NCBI GenBank assembly: GCA_934307695.1
Contig: CAKRCS010000001.1
Location: 372,001 to 436,000, forward strand
DNA: 64,000 nucleotides
Reading direction: 5' to 3'
Origin: an uncultured Agathobacter sp.
Lineage (GTDB): Bacteria > Bacillota > Clostridia > Lachnospirales > Lachnospiraceae
A program made the translations under genes and the position numbers. Positions within the stretch are counted from its first letter, which is position 1. Each line of letters begins with the position of its first letter. This document shows positions 42,666 through 53,066 of this stretch, one piece after another. The notes beneath the pieces were generated by a model, which was given only the letters and a program-made list of their open reading frames with translations, had not been told where the DNA came from and ran no database searches.

Positions 42666-43292
42666 ATGTTAAAAATAGCAGTTTGCGTATCCGGAGGCGG
42701 AACAAATCTTCAGGCGATCATGGATGCGATCGATCACGGAACGATCACGAATGCAAAGATTGAGGTCGTGATCAGCAACAATGCCAATGCCTACGCGCTT
42801 GAGCGGGCAAAGGCACATGGGATCGAGGCGGTATGTGTCTCACCGAAGCAGTTTGCAGAGCGAACTGCGTTCAATAAGGCTTTGCTGGAGACGATCGATT
42901 CTTATAAGGTAGACCTTGTGGTGCTGGCTGGCTTTTTGGTGGTGATCCCACCGGAGATGATCCGTGCGTACCGCAACCGCATCATCAACATTCATCCATC
43001 CCTGATCCCGTCATTCTGCGGAACCGGATATTACGGTCTCAAGGTACATGAGGGCGTGCTGGCACGCGGAGTTAAGGTGACCGGCGCAACGGTTCATTTT
43101 GTGGATGAGGGAACAGACACCGGACCGATCATTTTACAGAAGGCGGTGGAAGTGCAGCAGGAGGATACACCGGAGGTTCTGCAGCGCAGAGTCATGGAGC
43201 AGGCAGAGTGGATCATTATGCCGCAGGCAATCAACCTGATCGCAAACGGCAAGGTCAGTGTGGAAGATGGTCATGTCCTTATTGCTAAGTAG
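42666..43292 (+). CDS. purN: Phosphoribosylglycinamide formyltransferase
   Basis: A 208-residue enzyme transferring the formyl group of 10-formyl-THF to GAR. VSGGGTNLQA, the catalytic Asn-His of NIHPSLIPSF and the DEGTDTGPII motif with its Asp are all present. It starts 27 bases after purM with an AGGAGG site. Confidence 0.97.
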   Translation: MLKIAVCVSGGGTNLQAIMDAIDHGTITNAKIEVVISNNANAYALERAKAHGIEAVCVSPKQFAERTAFNKALLETIDSYKVDLVVLAGFLVVIPPEMIRAYRNRIINIHPSLIPSFCGTGYYGLKVHEGVLARGVKVTGATVHFVDEGTDTGPIILQKAVEVQQEDTPEVLQRRVMEQAEWIIMPQAINLIANGKVSVEDGHVLIAK

Positions 43293-43357
43293 CAGGCAGG
43301 ACGCAGATCGATATACAGTATGAAATGAGACAAGCCAGTAGGCAGGAGGGCATATAG

Positions 43358-44632
43358 ATGAATATTTTGGTAGTCGGAAGCGGCGGAAGAGAACATGCAA
43401 TCGTGACGAGCGTTGCCAAGAGCAAACGTGTGGATAAGATCTACTGCGCACCGGGTAATGCAGGAATTGCAGCACTGGCAGAGTGTGTTCCGATCGGTGC
43501 GATGGAGTTTGACAAGCTGGTTGCATTTGCAAAGGAAAAGAAGATTGACTTTACCATCGTTGGAATGGATGATCCGCTTGTCGGAGGTATTGTCGATGTG
43601 TTTGAAGCGGAAGGACTTAAAGTGTTCGGACCGCGCAAAAACGCTGCGATTCTGGAAGGCTCAAAGGCTTTTTCCAAGGATCTTATGAAAAAGTATCATA
43701 TCCCGACCGCGGCATACGAGAATTTTACAGATCCGAAGGAGGCACTTGCGTATCTTGAAACTGCGAAGCTGCCGATCGTTCTGAAGGCGGACGGACTTGC
43801 ACTCGGCAAGGGCGTTCTTATCTGCGAGACACTTGAGCAGGCAAAAGAGGGCGTAAAAACCATCATGGAGGACAAGAAGTTCGGAACTGCCGGCAACACG
43901 ATGGTTATCGAAGAATTTATGACAGGGCGTGAGGTCTCTGTTCTTTCCTTTGTAGATGGCAAGACCATCAGGATCATGTCATCCGCGCAGGATCATAAGA
44001 GAGCCGGAGACGGGGATACAGGTCTTAACACAGGCGGCATGGGTAACTTCTCACCAAGCCCGTTCTATACCAGGGAAGTAGATGACTTCTGCCAGAAGTA
44101 TATCTATCAGGCAACCGTGGATGCGATGGCGGCAGAGGGACGCCCGTTCAAGGGCGTTATCTTCTTCGGACTGATGCTTACGGAGGACGGACCGAAGGTT
44201 TTGGAATACAACGCACGTTTCGGAGATCCGGAGGCACAGGTGGTACTTCCAAGATTGCAGAATGACATCATTGATGTGATGGAGGCATGTGTTGACGGAA
44301 CGCTCGGCGATCTGGAACTGCAGTTTTCGGATGAGGCAGCAGTCTGCGTTGTCCTTGCCTCAGATGGTTATCCGGTTTCTTACGAAAAGGGACTGCCGAT
44401 CACCGGTTTTGAAAAATTTGAGGGCAAAGACGATTATTTCTGCTTCCATGCAGGAACGAAGTTCGATGAAAACGGACGCATCGTGACAAACGGCGGCCGT
44501 GTGCTTGGCATTACAGCGCTTGGCAAGACGCTTAAAGAGGCACGCGCAAAAGCATACGAGGCAACCGAGTGGATCAATTTCGCCAACAAATATATGCGCC
44601 ATGACATCGGAAAAGCGATCGATGAGGCATAA
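43358..44632 (+). CDS. purD: Phosphoribosylamine-glycine ligase (GAR synthetase)
   Basis: A 424-residue ATP-grasp ligase joining phosphoribosylamine and glycine. The N-terminal VVGSGGREHAI and the ATP-grasp motif VLKADGLALGKGV are clear, as are NTGGMGNFSPSPF and the metal-binding EYNARFGDPEAQ. Third gene of the pur operon; a terminator-like stem follows. Confidence 0.97.
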   Translation: MNILVVGSGGREHAIVTSVAKSKRVDKIYCAPGNAGIAALAECVPIGAMEFDKLVAFAKEKKIDFTIVGMDDPLVGGIVDVFEAEGLKVFGPRKNAAILEGSKAFSKDLMKKYHIPTAAYENFTDPKEALAYLETAKLPIVLKADGLALGKGVLICETLEQAKEGVKTIMEDKKFGTAGNTMVIEEFMTGREVSVLSFVDGKTIRIMSSAQDHKRAGDGDTGLNTGGMGNFSPSPFYTREVDDFCQKYIYQATVDAMAAEGRPFKGVIFFGLMLTEDGPKVLEYNARFGDPEAQVVLPRLQNDIIDVMEACVDGTLGDLELQFSDEAAVCVVLASDGYPVSYEKGLPITGFEKFEGKDDYFCFHAGTKFDENGRIVTNGGRVLGITALGKTLKEARAKAYEATEWINFANKYMRHDIGKAIDEA

Positions 44633-44677
44633 TATCTGTTAGTTTCGAAAATTTTAACTACATAATGCAGTTTAAAC

Positions 44678-44725
44678 AGGCTCCCGATAGGAAGAAGGCA
44701 CTTCTTATCGTGGGCTTGTTTTATT
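44678..44725 (+). terminator. Terminator after purD
   Basis: CGATAGGAAG pairs with CTTCTTATCG (one G-T pair) and outer bases extend the stem; TTGTTTTATT follows. Confidence 0.7.
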
Positions 44726-44768
44726 ATTGCACAAAAATTTGCTCTTTTTTTTGTCATTTTTTACGTTA

Positions 44769-44797
44769 TTGTTTTAGCTTAGTTTATAAATTATAAT
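44769..44797 (+). promoter_or_regulatory. Promoter of the amylase gene
   Basis: TTGTTT (44769-44774), 17 bp spacer, TATAAT (44792-44797). No clear catabolite-response (cre) palindrome was found. Confidence 0.7.
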
Positions 44798-44854
44798 AAT
44801 TACGAAAACATACGAAAATGGCGTATGGTTAACATCAAAAAAAGGAGAGGTAAC

Positions 44855-47800
44855 ATGGAAAAGAAGAAAACTTTTTCGAAACATGGCATCGGAGCGCGGG
44901 TGTTAAGCTTTTTGCTTGCGTTTGCCATGGTGGTAACAATGGGGGCATTTTCCCAGATCGGGCAAATTGCTGCCAAGGCGGATGACCTTCAAAGTCCTAT
45001 CGTAGTAAAGAATGCCGATGGAACTTATGATGTGACATTCTACACTAACAATTCTTCTGCAGCACAAATGCAGGTGGCAGGAGATATTACAGAATGGCAG
45101 ACAGGCGCTGTCTCCATGCAAAAGACGGAAGGAACTACGACTTGGAGTGCTACGATTTCAAACCTTGCGTCAGGAAAGCATGAGTACAAGTTTATTGAAG
45201 ATGGAACGAATTGGTACAAGGATCCATTGAACCAGGGGGCAGCTTCTGATGGAAATTCACCGCTTATTCTTTCAGAAGACCCAATCGTAACAGAAAATGA
45301 AGATGGCACATTTGATCTGACTCTTTTCTATGCAGATGTGGAAAAAACTGCAACTGAGATGCATGTAATGGGCGATGGTGGATTACCGGGAACAACATGG
45401 AATCCGTCAACAGCAGTATCTATGACGAAGAAAAGTGGAAGCAACATTTGGTCATATACATTTTCAAAAATCGCTGCGGGAACATACTCCTACAAGTTTA
45501 ATGATGGTACGAATTGGTTCCCGGAGGGACTTGGTAATCCCAGTGTTACTGTAGGCAAAGTTGAAACATCATATACTTTGGTTGGAACACTTCCGGATAC
45601 CGACTGGAATAATAATAGCTCAAATAATTTTGTGCAGGCAGAGGGAACAACCTACACTTATGAGATCCGCAATGTCCCGGCCGGAAAGTACGAGTATCAG
45701 ATTCTTGAGAATCATAGCTGGAGTAAGAAGTGGGGGAATACAGATGCAAACCTTACCTACACACTTTCCGCTCCGGCAGATCTTTTGATTAAAATTGATA
45801 CTGCTGATAAAAGCAAGGTTGACATTGTACCAACCTATCTTAAGGCTCTTGTTGTAGACAATGGGCAGATTGTTCGGGGAATTAAGACAGAACTTTCCAG
45901 TGAAGCTGTATTCTATGATGGAAACGGCGGAAATTCAACAGTTACCGTAGACTATAAGTTAAAAGATGCAATCAAGGGAGTGACATTAGAGAATAATGCA
46001 ATTACCATCGATAGTGCATCTGAGATTACGGAAGTAACTGTTATTGCAGCCTGCGGAAATTTTGAACAGGAATTAACGATACCGGTTGTAGGAAAACAGT
46101 GGACGGTTACATTCCACATGTATCTGCCGGGCGTTGATACTGCGGATACCGCAGACATCTATGTGTATGAAAATGGTGGCGGACAGAATTGCGTTGTTTC
46201 ACTTGATAGTGTAGTGACAGATTCTGTTGACAGCAGCATCAAGTGGCTGACCGGAACTGTTAAGCTTTCTTATAATAGTCTGGGAATCATCGGACGACCG
46301 GAGGCTGGTTCATGGGATGGACAGGATGGCAATAAATATTATGTGATCGATGAGAATGCAGATGCAGTAGAATTGTGGTATGTATTTGGAGAAACACCGG
46401 TTGCTGATCGCAATCTTGCACCTTTTAATGACGGAAGATATATCAACTTCGAATATGTAAATTCATCTCTGGATGATACTGCGGCACCGGAGTTCTATTC
46501 ATGGACGGTCGGAGGAGTAAACAACAAAAAGAATATTGCAATGACAAAGCAGGCAGATGGTGTATGGAGCGCTCAGGTCAAGGTGTCCTCTACCTGCGAA
46601 AAGGTAGACTTTGTTGTTGTACTTGACAGCAAGACAGATCCGTGGGTAAAGGATGGCGGTGATCATTCCATCGAATTCCCGCTTACGCAGAAGAATCTGT
46701 TTGTAAAGATGGAAAGCGGAAAGGAACCTGCACTTAGCGCACCACTCAATACCGGATATGAAATCAATGCTACAGAAGGTAAGGTTCACTTCTATTACCG
46801 TGATGATGCAGCTCTTACCAACAATACACTTGCTGACATGACCGTAAAGGTGGAAGCTGGCACAGAAAGCTATGACATGACCTATGTGCCGGGCAATAAG
46901 CGCTTTGAAGTATCACTTCCGCTTGCAAATGGTAAGACCTACTACCGTTATCTGGCAAATGGCGGATATGTGACGGATGCATTTAATGCAAATACAGAAG
47001 AAAAGAACGGAATAACCTATTCCTATCTGGAATATTACAAACTGGATGCAACCATTACTGCATCTGTTATGAATGACAAATTCAATTACAATGAGAACAA
47101 TGTTGTGAAGCTGAATGTTGTTCAGAATAAAAATGGCGAAGAACCAGACCTGAAGGTAACGGAGGCAAGCATTGACGTATCCGCACTTGGAGGAAGCAGT
47201 GCTTTAAAGATTGAGCCGGAGCTTATGGCAGTTGCAATTTCGGCAACAACCAATACTGCGCTTGGTACAAAGACATTACCGATCACTGTGAAGGATCAGT
47301 TTGGCAATATCTATACAGCAGAGGCAAAGGTGGAGCTTGTTGCGCGTGAAAAGAGCAGTGCGGCAGACGATTTTGACTGGGATGAATCCGTTATCTATTT
47401 TATGGTTACGGACCGTTTCTTTGACGGAAACAGCTCAAACAATACCGCAAATGGAGAAAGCACCTATGGTGATAATGATGGACTTTACCATGGTGGTGAC
47501 TTTGCAGGTGTTACCGCAAAGTTAGATTACCTGAAGGATCTTGGAATCAACACCATCTGGATTACTCCAATTGTTGAAAATGTTCCGGGAACAGCCGTAA
47601 CAGGAACCGGAAGCGCGGATGTTCCGTACAATGCAGCTTATCATGGATATTGGGCAAGTGATTTTACAAAGCTCAACCCGGCACTTGGAACAGATGAAGA
47701 ATTAAAGGCCATGATCGCGGAAGCACATAAGCGTGGCATCAAGATTATGGTAGATATCGTAGTAAACCATGCCGGATATGGTACAGAGAATTCGTTTAAT

Positions 47801-49408
47801 GCGCTTTTGGATGGCAAAGACATGATCCGTGGCGCAGGAGATACCATTTCCGGAAGTGACCAGAAGGATTCTCTTTCCGGTCTGCCGGATTTCAAGACAG
47901 AGGATGCGGATGTAAGAGCACTTCTTGTAAAATGGCAGACAGAATGGGTTAAGAACTTTGGTATTGACTATTTCCGAGTAGACACCGTAAAACATGTCGA
48001 GGGAACAACCTGGGCAGCACTTAAGAATGCCCTTACAGAAGTTGATCCGGAATTTAAGATGATCGGTGAGTACGCAGGTGGAGGATACGTAGGCAACGGT
48101 AATACTCTTGGAACCGGCGAGATGGATTCCGTACTTGATTTCGATTTCAATGACTGGGCAACAAATTTTGTGTCCGGAAAGATCTCCGATGTGGAAGCAT
48201 CCATGACGTCGCGCAACGAGAAGCTGAACAACACCTATATGACGGGACAGTTCCTGGGAAGCCATGACGAGGACGGATTTAAGTACAACCTGATCAACAA
48301 CAAGAATATGACCGAAGAGAACGCACAGGCGGCAGCGCTTGTGGCAGCTTCTTTACAGATCACTGCAAAGGGACAGCCGGTTATCTATTATGGAGAGGAA
48401 ATCGGTCTGACCGGTGCTAACAACTATCCATATCAGACAAACCGTTATGATTTTGACTGGAGTCTGATTACAGATTCCAATAAGACCTATCAGCATTACA
48501 AGAAAATGCTCGCAATCCGAAATGCATATACAGATGTATTTGCAAGAGGTACAAGAACCACGATCGCTGCATCTGACGCAGAAGGAACCGATGTGTTTGA
48601 GCGTGCATACAACGGACAGAAGCTGATTGTTGCATTAAACATCGGAGCACAGGAGAAGCAGGTTGCTCTTAGCGGATTGGCTGCAAATACAACCTATCGA
48701 GATGTTTACAGTGGCAAGGACTACATGACAGATGGAAACGGGGCACTTACCATTGCAATCCCGGCAGCAGCCGATGGCGGTACAGTCGTTCTTGCAAAGG
48801 AACAGACCAAGCAGGAGCAGACAGAAGCAGAGCCGAAGGAGACGGTAACGAGAGAGATTGCTACTGATAAAGTGGGCAATATCATCGAGAAAACCACGAC
48901 CAAGGATACAACCACCGGAACAACCAAGACCAAGGTTGTTATGTGGGAGCCTTCAAACGGTGATCAGTATGTTATTAAGTCCACCGAGACGAAGGACGGC
49001 ACGATAACCAATTCTTCTGTTTTCCTGTTCACAAAGAATGCTACGATCACCAAGGCACAGGCAAAGCAGGCAGAAAAACTTGCCAAGAAGAAAAATGTGC
49101 CGCTGCTCGTATTTGTACATGATGCGGATGGCAAGCTTCTCTACAAGATCAAGCTCAATACGAAGAATATAAAGAAAAATACCACATTGAGCGTATACCG
49201 ATATAACGAAAAGACGTCGACCTATTCAAAGCTCAAGAAGAAATATCAGACCGTAAAGAGTGATGAAAAGGGCAATATCGAGTGCGATTTCAATAAGACC
49301 GGTGCGACAAAGCGGTATGTGCTTGTGTCAAAGGAGCAGGCTAAGCGGATCGACAAAAAGATCGCAAAAGCGAAAAAGGAATCAAACAAAAAAGGAAATT
49401 TAAAGTAA
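44855..49408 (+). CDS. Secreted multidomain alpha-amylase (GH13)
   Basis: A 1517-residue exported starch hydrolase. A signal peptide (basic MEKKKTFSKHG, then ARVLSFLLAFAMVVTMG, cleavage near AAKA) is followed by several N-terminal beta modules. Two or three of these resemble CBM48/CBM20-type starch-binding folds (AAQMQVAGDITEWQTGA, ATEMHVMGDGGLPGTTW). The GH13 barrel starts at about 845 (DESVIYFMVTDRFFDG). Its catalytic residues are Asp1043 in FRVDTVKH, Glu1072 in IGEYAGG and Asp1138 in GSHDEDG. The C terminus, from about 1310, is Thr/Lys-rich and ends with the module (about 1415-1505) shared with the 16843 protein. ATG 44855 has AAAGGAGAGG; an ATG at 44825 lacks a site. No LPxTG. It probably degrades dietary or resistant starch at the cell surface. 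Confidence 0.93.
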   Translation: MEKKKTFSKHGIGARVLSFLLAFAMVVTMGAFSQIGQIAAKADDLQSPIVVKNADGTYDVTFYTNNSSAAQMQVAGDITEWQTGAVSMQKTEGTTTWSATISNLASGKHEYKFIEDGTNWYKDPLNQGAASDGNSPLILSEDPIVTENEDGTFDLTLFYADVEKTATEMHVMGDGGLPGTTWNPSTAVSMTKKSGSNIWSYTFSKIAAGTYSYKFNDGTNWFPEGLGNPSVTVGKVETSYTLVGTLPDTDWNNNSSNNFVQAEGTTYTYEIRNVPAGKYEYQILENHSWSKKWGNTDANLTYTLSAPADLLIKIDTADKSKVDIVPTYLKALVVDNGQIVRGIKTELSSEAVFYDGNGGNSTVTVDYKLKDAIKGVTLENNAITIDSASEITEVTVIAACGNFEQELTIPVVGKQWTVTFHMYLPGVDTADTADIYVYENGGGQNCVVSLDSVVTDSVDSSIKWLTGTVKLSYNSLGIIGRPEAGSWDGQDGNKYYVIDENADAVELWYVFGETPVADRNLAPFNDGRYINFEYVNSSLDDTAAPEFYSWTVGGVNNKKNIAMTKQADGVWSAQVKVSSTCEKVDFVVVLDSKTDPWVKDGGDHSIEFPLTQKNLFVKMESGKEPALSAPLNTGYEINATEGKVHFYYRDDAALTNNTLADMTVKVEAGTESYDMTYVPGNKRFEVSLPLANGKTYYRYLANGGYVTDAFNANTEEKNGITYSYLEYYKLDATITASVMNDKFNYNENNVVKLNVVQNKNGEEPDLKVTEASIDVSALGGSSALKIEPELMAVAISATTNTALGTKTLPITVKDQFGNIYTAEAKVELVAREKSSAADDFDWDESVIYFMVTDRFFDGNSSNNTANGESTYGDNDGLYHGGDFAGVTAKLDYLKDLGINTIWITPIVENVPGTAVTGTGSADVPYNAAYHGYWASDFTKLNPALGTDEELKAMIAEAHKRGIKIMVDIVVNHAGYGTENSFNALLDGKDMIRGAGDTISGSDQKDSLSGLPDFKTEDADVRALLVKWQTEWVKNFGIDYFRVDTVKHVEGTTWAALKNALTEVDPEFKMIGEYAGGGYVGNGNTLGTGEMDSVLDFDFNDWATNFVSGKISDVEASMTSRNEKLNNTYMTGQFLGSHDEDGFKYNLINNKNMTEENAQAAALVAASLQITAKGQPVIYYGEEIGLTGANNYPYQTNRYDFDWSLITDSNKTYQHYKKMLAIRNAYTDVFARGTRTTIAASDAEGTDVFERAYNGQKLIVALNIGAQEKQVALSGLAANTTYRDVYSGKDYMTDGNGALTIAIPAAADGGTVVLAKEQTKQEQTEAEPKETVTREIATDKVGNIIEKTTTKDTTTGTTKTKVVMWEPSNGDQYVIKSTETKDGTITNSSVFLFTKNATITKAQAKQAEKLAKKKNVPLLVFVHDADGKLLYKIKLNTKNIKKNTTLSVYRYNEKTSTYSKLKKKYQTVKSDEKGNIECDFNKTGATKRYVLVSKEQAKRIDKKIAKAKKESNKKGNLK

Positions 49409-49456
49409 AACAATAACCCGATTACTAAGAACAATCCGGGCAAAGATCATGTAACG

Positions 49457-49490
49457 CAAGAGCCATCCTTCGGGATGGCTCTTGTTGTAT
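49457..49490 (+). terminator. Terminator after the amylase gene
   Basis: CAAGAGCCATCC and GGATGGCTCTTG form a perfect 12 bp stem closed by a TTCG tetraloop. Confidence 0.85.
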
Positions 49491-49532
49491 CTTCTGCTGG
49501 CATATTTTTAAGGGATATGGTAGTATATAGCA

Positions 49533-50342
49533 ATGAAGACAATCTACTACAAGGACGAACTGAATGATGAATTTTCTTCGGCGCAGATCACGCCGCGAAG
49601 GATTGACGGAACGTATGATTACAGCCACAGCTCCCTAAGCAGGAGGCTTGCGCGCTTCTTCTGGTACAAGGTGATCGCAAGACCGGTGGCATGGCTGTAC
49701 TTAAAGATACGGTATCACCACAGAATCATAAATAAAGAGGTTCTGAAGGCGGCGCAGGAGAGTGGTTATTATCTGTATGCGAATCATACCTGTGCGGATG
49801 CTGATCCACTGATCCCGACGATGGTAGCCTACCCGGAGGAGGTGTATGTCATCGTTCACCCAAACAATGTGTCGATGCCTGTTTTCGGGCACATCACACC
49901 GCACCTTGGGGCACTTCCGCTCCCGGATGATCGGGATGCACTGAAGAATTTTCTGGCTATCCTCAAGCAGATTTCGGTGGATGAGCAGCATGTGGTCATG
50001 ATCTACCCGGAGGCGCATATCTGGCCGTATTATACGAAGATACGCCCGTTTGGGGACAGCTCATTCCGCTATCCGGTGCAGTTTGACAAGCCGGTCTACT
50101 GCTTTACGAATACTTATCAGAAGCGGCGCTTTGGCAGGAAGCCGCGCATTGTGACGTACGTGGATGGCCCGTTTTGTGCGGATAAGGGACTAAGTGGCAA
50201 GGAACAGAAGGCGCAGCTGCGCAATCAGGTATATGAGATGATGTGCAGACGAAGCAGGGAGAACACCGTCGAGATGATCCACTATGTCAGGGCAGATGAA
50301 GCGGACGGCACGAAGCCGGGAAGCACCGCTGACATCCGGTAG
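49533..50342 (+). CDS. PlsC-like lysophospholipid acyltransferase family protein
   Basis: A 269-residue acyltransferase domain. The active-site line is ANHTCADADPLIP, in which the conserved Asp-Pro lies six residues after the His instead of the usual five (HX5D). The second block is IYPEAHIWPY, corresponding to the PEG/EGTR motif. One amphipathic segment near residue 45 could associate with the membrane. It probably acylates a glycerolipid or glycolipid. Together with the next two genes it forms a lipid-glycan cluster. Confidence 0.75.
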   Translation: MKTIYYKDELNDEFSSAQITPRRIDGTYDYSHSSLSRRLARFFWYKVIARPVAWLYLKIRYHHRIINKEVLKAAQESGYYLYANHTCADADPLIPTMVAYPEEVYVIVHPNNVSMPVFGHITPHLGALPLPDDRDALKNFLAILKQISVDEQHVVMIYPEAHIWPYYTKIRPFGDSSFRYPVQFDKPVYCFTNTYQKRRFGRKPRIVTYVDGPFCADKGLSGKEQKAQLRNQVYEMMCRRSRENTVEMIHYVRADEADGTKPGSTADIR

Positions 50343-50395
50343 AATGACGGTGGAAAGAACATCACCCACAAGCAATCAGCAGGAAATGAGGGACT

Positions 50396-51226
50396 ATGAA
50401 AAATATATTGTTTTGCGGAAACATCAAAGTGTTTGACGGAATGCTGACCTGTATGCTTTCGATATTTATGCGCACCAAGTCAGGCGAGCCGTATCACTTT
50501 TATATATTTACGATGGATGTGTCACATCTGCGGGAGGATTATGTTCCGGTATCGGATGAGCAGATCCGCTTTTTGCAGGAGACGGCAGAGACCTACAACA
50601 AAGACAACATCGTGGAGAAGATCGATGTGACCAGAATCTATGAGAAAGAGTTTGCAAACTGCCCGAACGAGGGGGCATACTGTTCGCCGTATACGCTGCT
50701 TCGGCTTTTCGCAGACAAGATCCCGGATATTCCGGATAAGCTCTTGTACCTGGATGCCGACATCCTGTTCAACCGGGAGCCGGAGCTTTTATATGACGTT
50801 GATGTGGAGGGCTACGAGTATGCTGCCGCGCGGGATCACTATGGCAAGTACCTCATCAACCCGAATTACATCAATGCGGGCGTACTGCTGTTTAATATGG
50901 CACAGATCAGGCAGACCGGATTATTTGAAAAGGCGCGAGAGCTGATCAAGACGAAAAAACTCATGTTTGCGGATCAGGATGCGGTGTACCGCAGCACAAC
51001 GCGCAAGAAGATGCTGCCGCAGAAGTACAATGATCAGAAGTTCTTACATAAGAGCACGGTCATACGCCATTTTTCCAAGCGGCTGTTTTATCTGCCATAC
51101 CCGCACACGGACAATATCAAGCAGTGGGATGTGAGCAGGATCCATCGGGTGTTCGGCTACGATCAGTTTGATGACATTCTGTTTGAATATATCTATTTAA
51201 AGAAAAAATTTTTAAAGGGAGAATAA
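50396..51226 (+). CDS. Glycosyltransferase family 8 protein
   Basis: A 276-residue GT-A enzyme. The DxD metal motif is LLYLDADILF (about residue 117-126), followed by YINAGVLLFNM and the FADQDAVY segment of GT8 (LgtC/glycogenin-like) retaining transferases. The C-terminal HFSKRLFYLPYP region fits the family. It may add a hexose to a lipid or wall acceptor. Three bases separate its stop from the GTG-adjacent region of the next gene, with AAAGGGAG near the end of this gene. Confidence 0.88.
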   Translation: MKNILFCGNIKVFDGMLTCMLSIFMRTKSGEPYHFYIFTMDVSHLREDYVPVSDEQIRFLQETAETYNKDNIVEKIDVTRIYEKEFANCPNEGAYCSPYTLLRLFADKIPDIPDKLLYLDADILFNREPELLYDVDVEGYEYAAARDHYGKYLINPNYINAGVLLFNMAQIRQTGLFEKARELIKTKKLMFADQDAVYRSTTRKKMLPQKYNDQKFLHKSTVIRHFSKRLFYLPYPHTDNIKQWDVSRIHRVFGYDQFDDILFEYIYLKKKFLKGE

Positions 51227-51230
51227 TAGA

Positions 51231-53045
51231 GTGGAACTTCGAGATTTAACAAGAAAAAATGTTGTACCTGTTTTCTATGCGTGTGACAACCGGTTTGCCC
51301 GGTATACGCTTGTCTCCATTACCTCTTTGATTGCGAATGCTTCAAAGGATTACCGCTATCACATTTATATTTTGAGCACCGGTATCGAGGAGAAGTACAA
51401 GGAATACGCAAAGAGCCTGCGCACCAGGCATGTCATCGTGGAATTTGTCGATATGAAAGACACGATGGATCAGATTGCCGACAAGCTGCCGGTTCGTGAT
51501 TATTATTCCAAGACGACCTATTACCGCCTATTTATTCCGATTATGTATCCGCAGTACCGCCGCGCGATCTACATCGACAGTGATACGATCGTGACGGGAG
51601 ACATCTCCGAGATGTTCAGTACCAACATCGGAAGAAATTATGCGGCTGCCTGCATCGACCAGCCGGTACACCAGATGGCGATTTTTACGGAATATGTTGA
51701 GCAGGTGCTTGGCATTAAGGGCAGGAACTATTTTAATGCGGGTGTCATGCTTATCAACTGCAAACAGTTCCGCGACAACAAGCTTTTAGACGCATTTATC
51801 GAGAAGCTGAACCTTTACACCTTTGTGGTGGCACAGGATCAGGATTATCTGAATCTGATCTGCAAGGATCATGTTTATTATCTTGAGGACAGGTGGAATG
51901 CACAGGTTATCGGAAATATGGCATGCAGTGAGAAGGATTTTGGAATTATCCATTTCAATATGGCGGCAAAGCCTTGGAATTATCCGGATTGCCGTTTCGC
52001 TTCCTACTTCTGGAAATATGCCGGGATGACACCGTATTACGATTCAATCCGCGAGGATATGAGCAAGTATACGGATGAACAGAGAAAGCGCGATGATCTG
52101 TCTGGAGAGAACCTTGTCAATATGGCAATCTCCGAGATCCACAATGAACACAATTACCTCCGCATGATGAGCGGACGCGACGGCAGATCCGAGGAGCGCA
52201 AGGAGATTCTTAAGAAGATCGAGCAGTACGAGCGCGAGGGACGTTTCACGGAGGATGTCGAGGAGGATCCGCCGGCACCGATGCTGATGCCGGACGATAT
52301 CGATTATCTGCCGCGCAGCTTTACCAGCAAGCTCCAGACCAAGTATGCGTTTAAGCTCGCAAGATGGTTTGTCAATCTCCTGATCCGCAAGAAGCAGCTT
52401 ATCATCAAGGAGATCACGGGTGAGGAGTATCTGCACGAATTGAAAAAGAACAAGGTCGGCGCTGTACTTACCTGCAATCATTTTAATGCCTATGACAGCT
52501 TTGCGACCCAGCTTGCATTTGAGTCCGCAGGCGTGAAAAGGCGTAAGATGTACCGTGTGATCCGTGAGGGCAATTATACCGGATTTCCGGGCTTTTACGG
52601 CTATCTGATGCGCCACTGCGACACACTTCCGCTTAGCGAGAATAAGGACACGATGAAGAAGTTTGTAAAAGCTGTGGATACGGTGCTGCAAAAGGGCAAT
52701 TATGTGCTGGTTTACCCGGAACAGAGCATGTGGTGGAATTACCGCAAGCCGAAGCCTTTGCAGAAGGGTGCATTTACCTTTGCTGCCCGCAATAAGAAGC
52801 CGGTAGTGCCGATGTTCATCACGATGAACGACAGCCCGATCTTAGATAAGGAAGGCTTCTATGTACAGGAGTATTCCATCCATATCTGTCCGCCAATCTA
52901 TCCGGATCCGTCCAAGCGGCTTGCGGATAATGTGCAGATGATGCGGAAAAAGAATTACGAGGTATGGAAGAAGATCTACGAGGAAACTTACGGAGTACCG
53001 CTCACATATACCTGTGATCCGGAGCTCCTTGAGGGTATATTATAA
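51231..53045 (+). CDS. GT8 glycosyltransferase fused to a PlsC-like acyltransferase
   Basis: A 604-residue two-domain protein starting at GTG 51231 behind AAAGGGAG. Residues about 1-280 are a GT8 domain (IYIDSDTIVTGDIS, YFNAGVMLINC, VAQDQDYLN). A charged linker (about 285-370) leads to an acyltransferase domain from about 375, with NHFNAYDSF (HX4D), a YPEQSMWWNY block and PMFITMND. It would both glycosylate and acylate, plausibly on one glycerolipid. The frame is continuous, so the fusion is real in this sequence. It sits directly behind separate acyltransferase and GT8 genes. Confidence 0.88.
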   Translation: MELRDLTRKNVVPVFYACDNRFARYTLVSITSLIANASKDYRYHIYILSTGIEEKYKEYAKSLRTRHVIVEFVDMKDTMDQIADKLPVRDYYSKTTYYRLFIPIMYPQYRRAIYIDSDTIVTGDISEMFSTNIGRNYAAACIDQPVHQMAIFTEYVEQVLGIKGRNYFNAGVMLINCKQFRDNKLLDAFIEKLNLYTFVVAQDQDYLNLICKDHVYYLEDRWNAQVIGNMACSEKDFGIIHFNMAAKPWNYPDCRFASYFWKYAGMTPYYDSIREDMSKYTDEQRKRDDLSGENLVNMAISEIHNEHNYLRMMSGRDGRSEERKEILKKIEQYEREGRFTEDVEEDPPAPMLMPDDIDYLPRSFTSKLQTKYAFKLARWFVNLLIRKKQLIIKEITGEEYLHELKKNKVGAVLTCNHFNAYDSFATQLAFESAGVKRRKMYRVIREGNYTGFPGFYGYLMRHCDTLPLSENKDTMKKFVKAVDTVLQKGNYVLVYPEQSMWWNYRKPKPLQKGAFTFAARNKKPVVPMFITMNDSPILDKEGFYVQEYSIHICPPIYPDPSKRLADNVQMMRKKNYEVWKKIYEETYGVPLTYTCDPELLEGIL

Positions 53046-53066
53046 GAAAGTAAAAAGGAGAACGCT

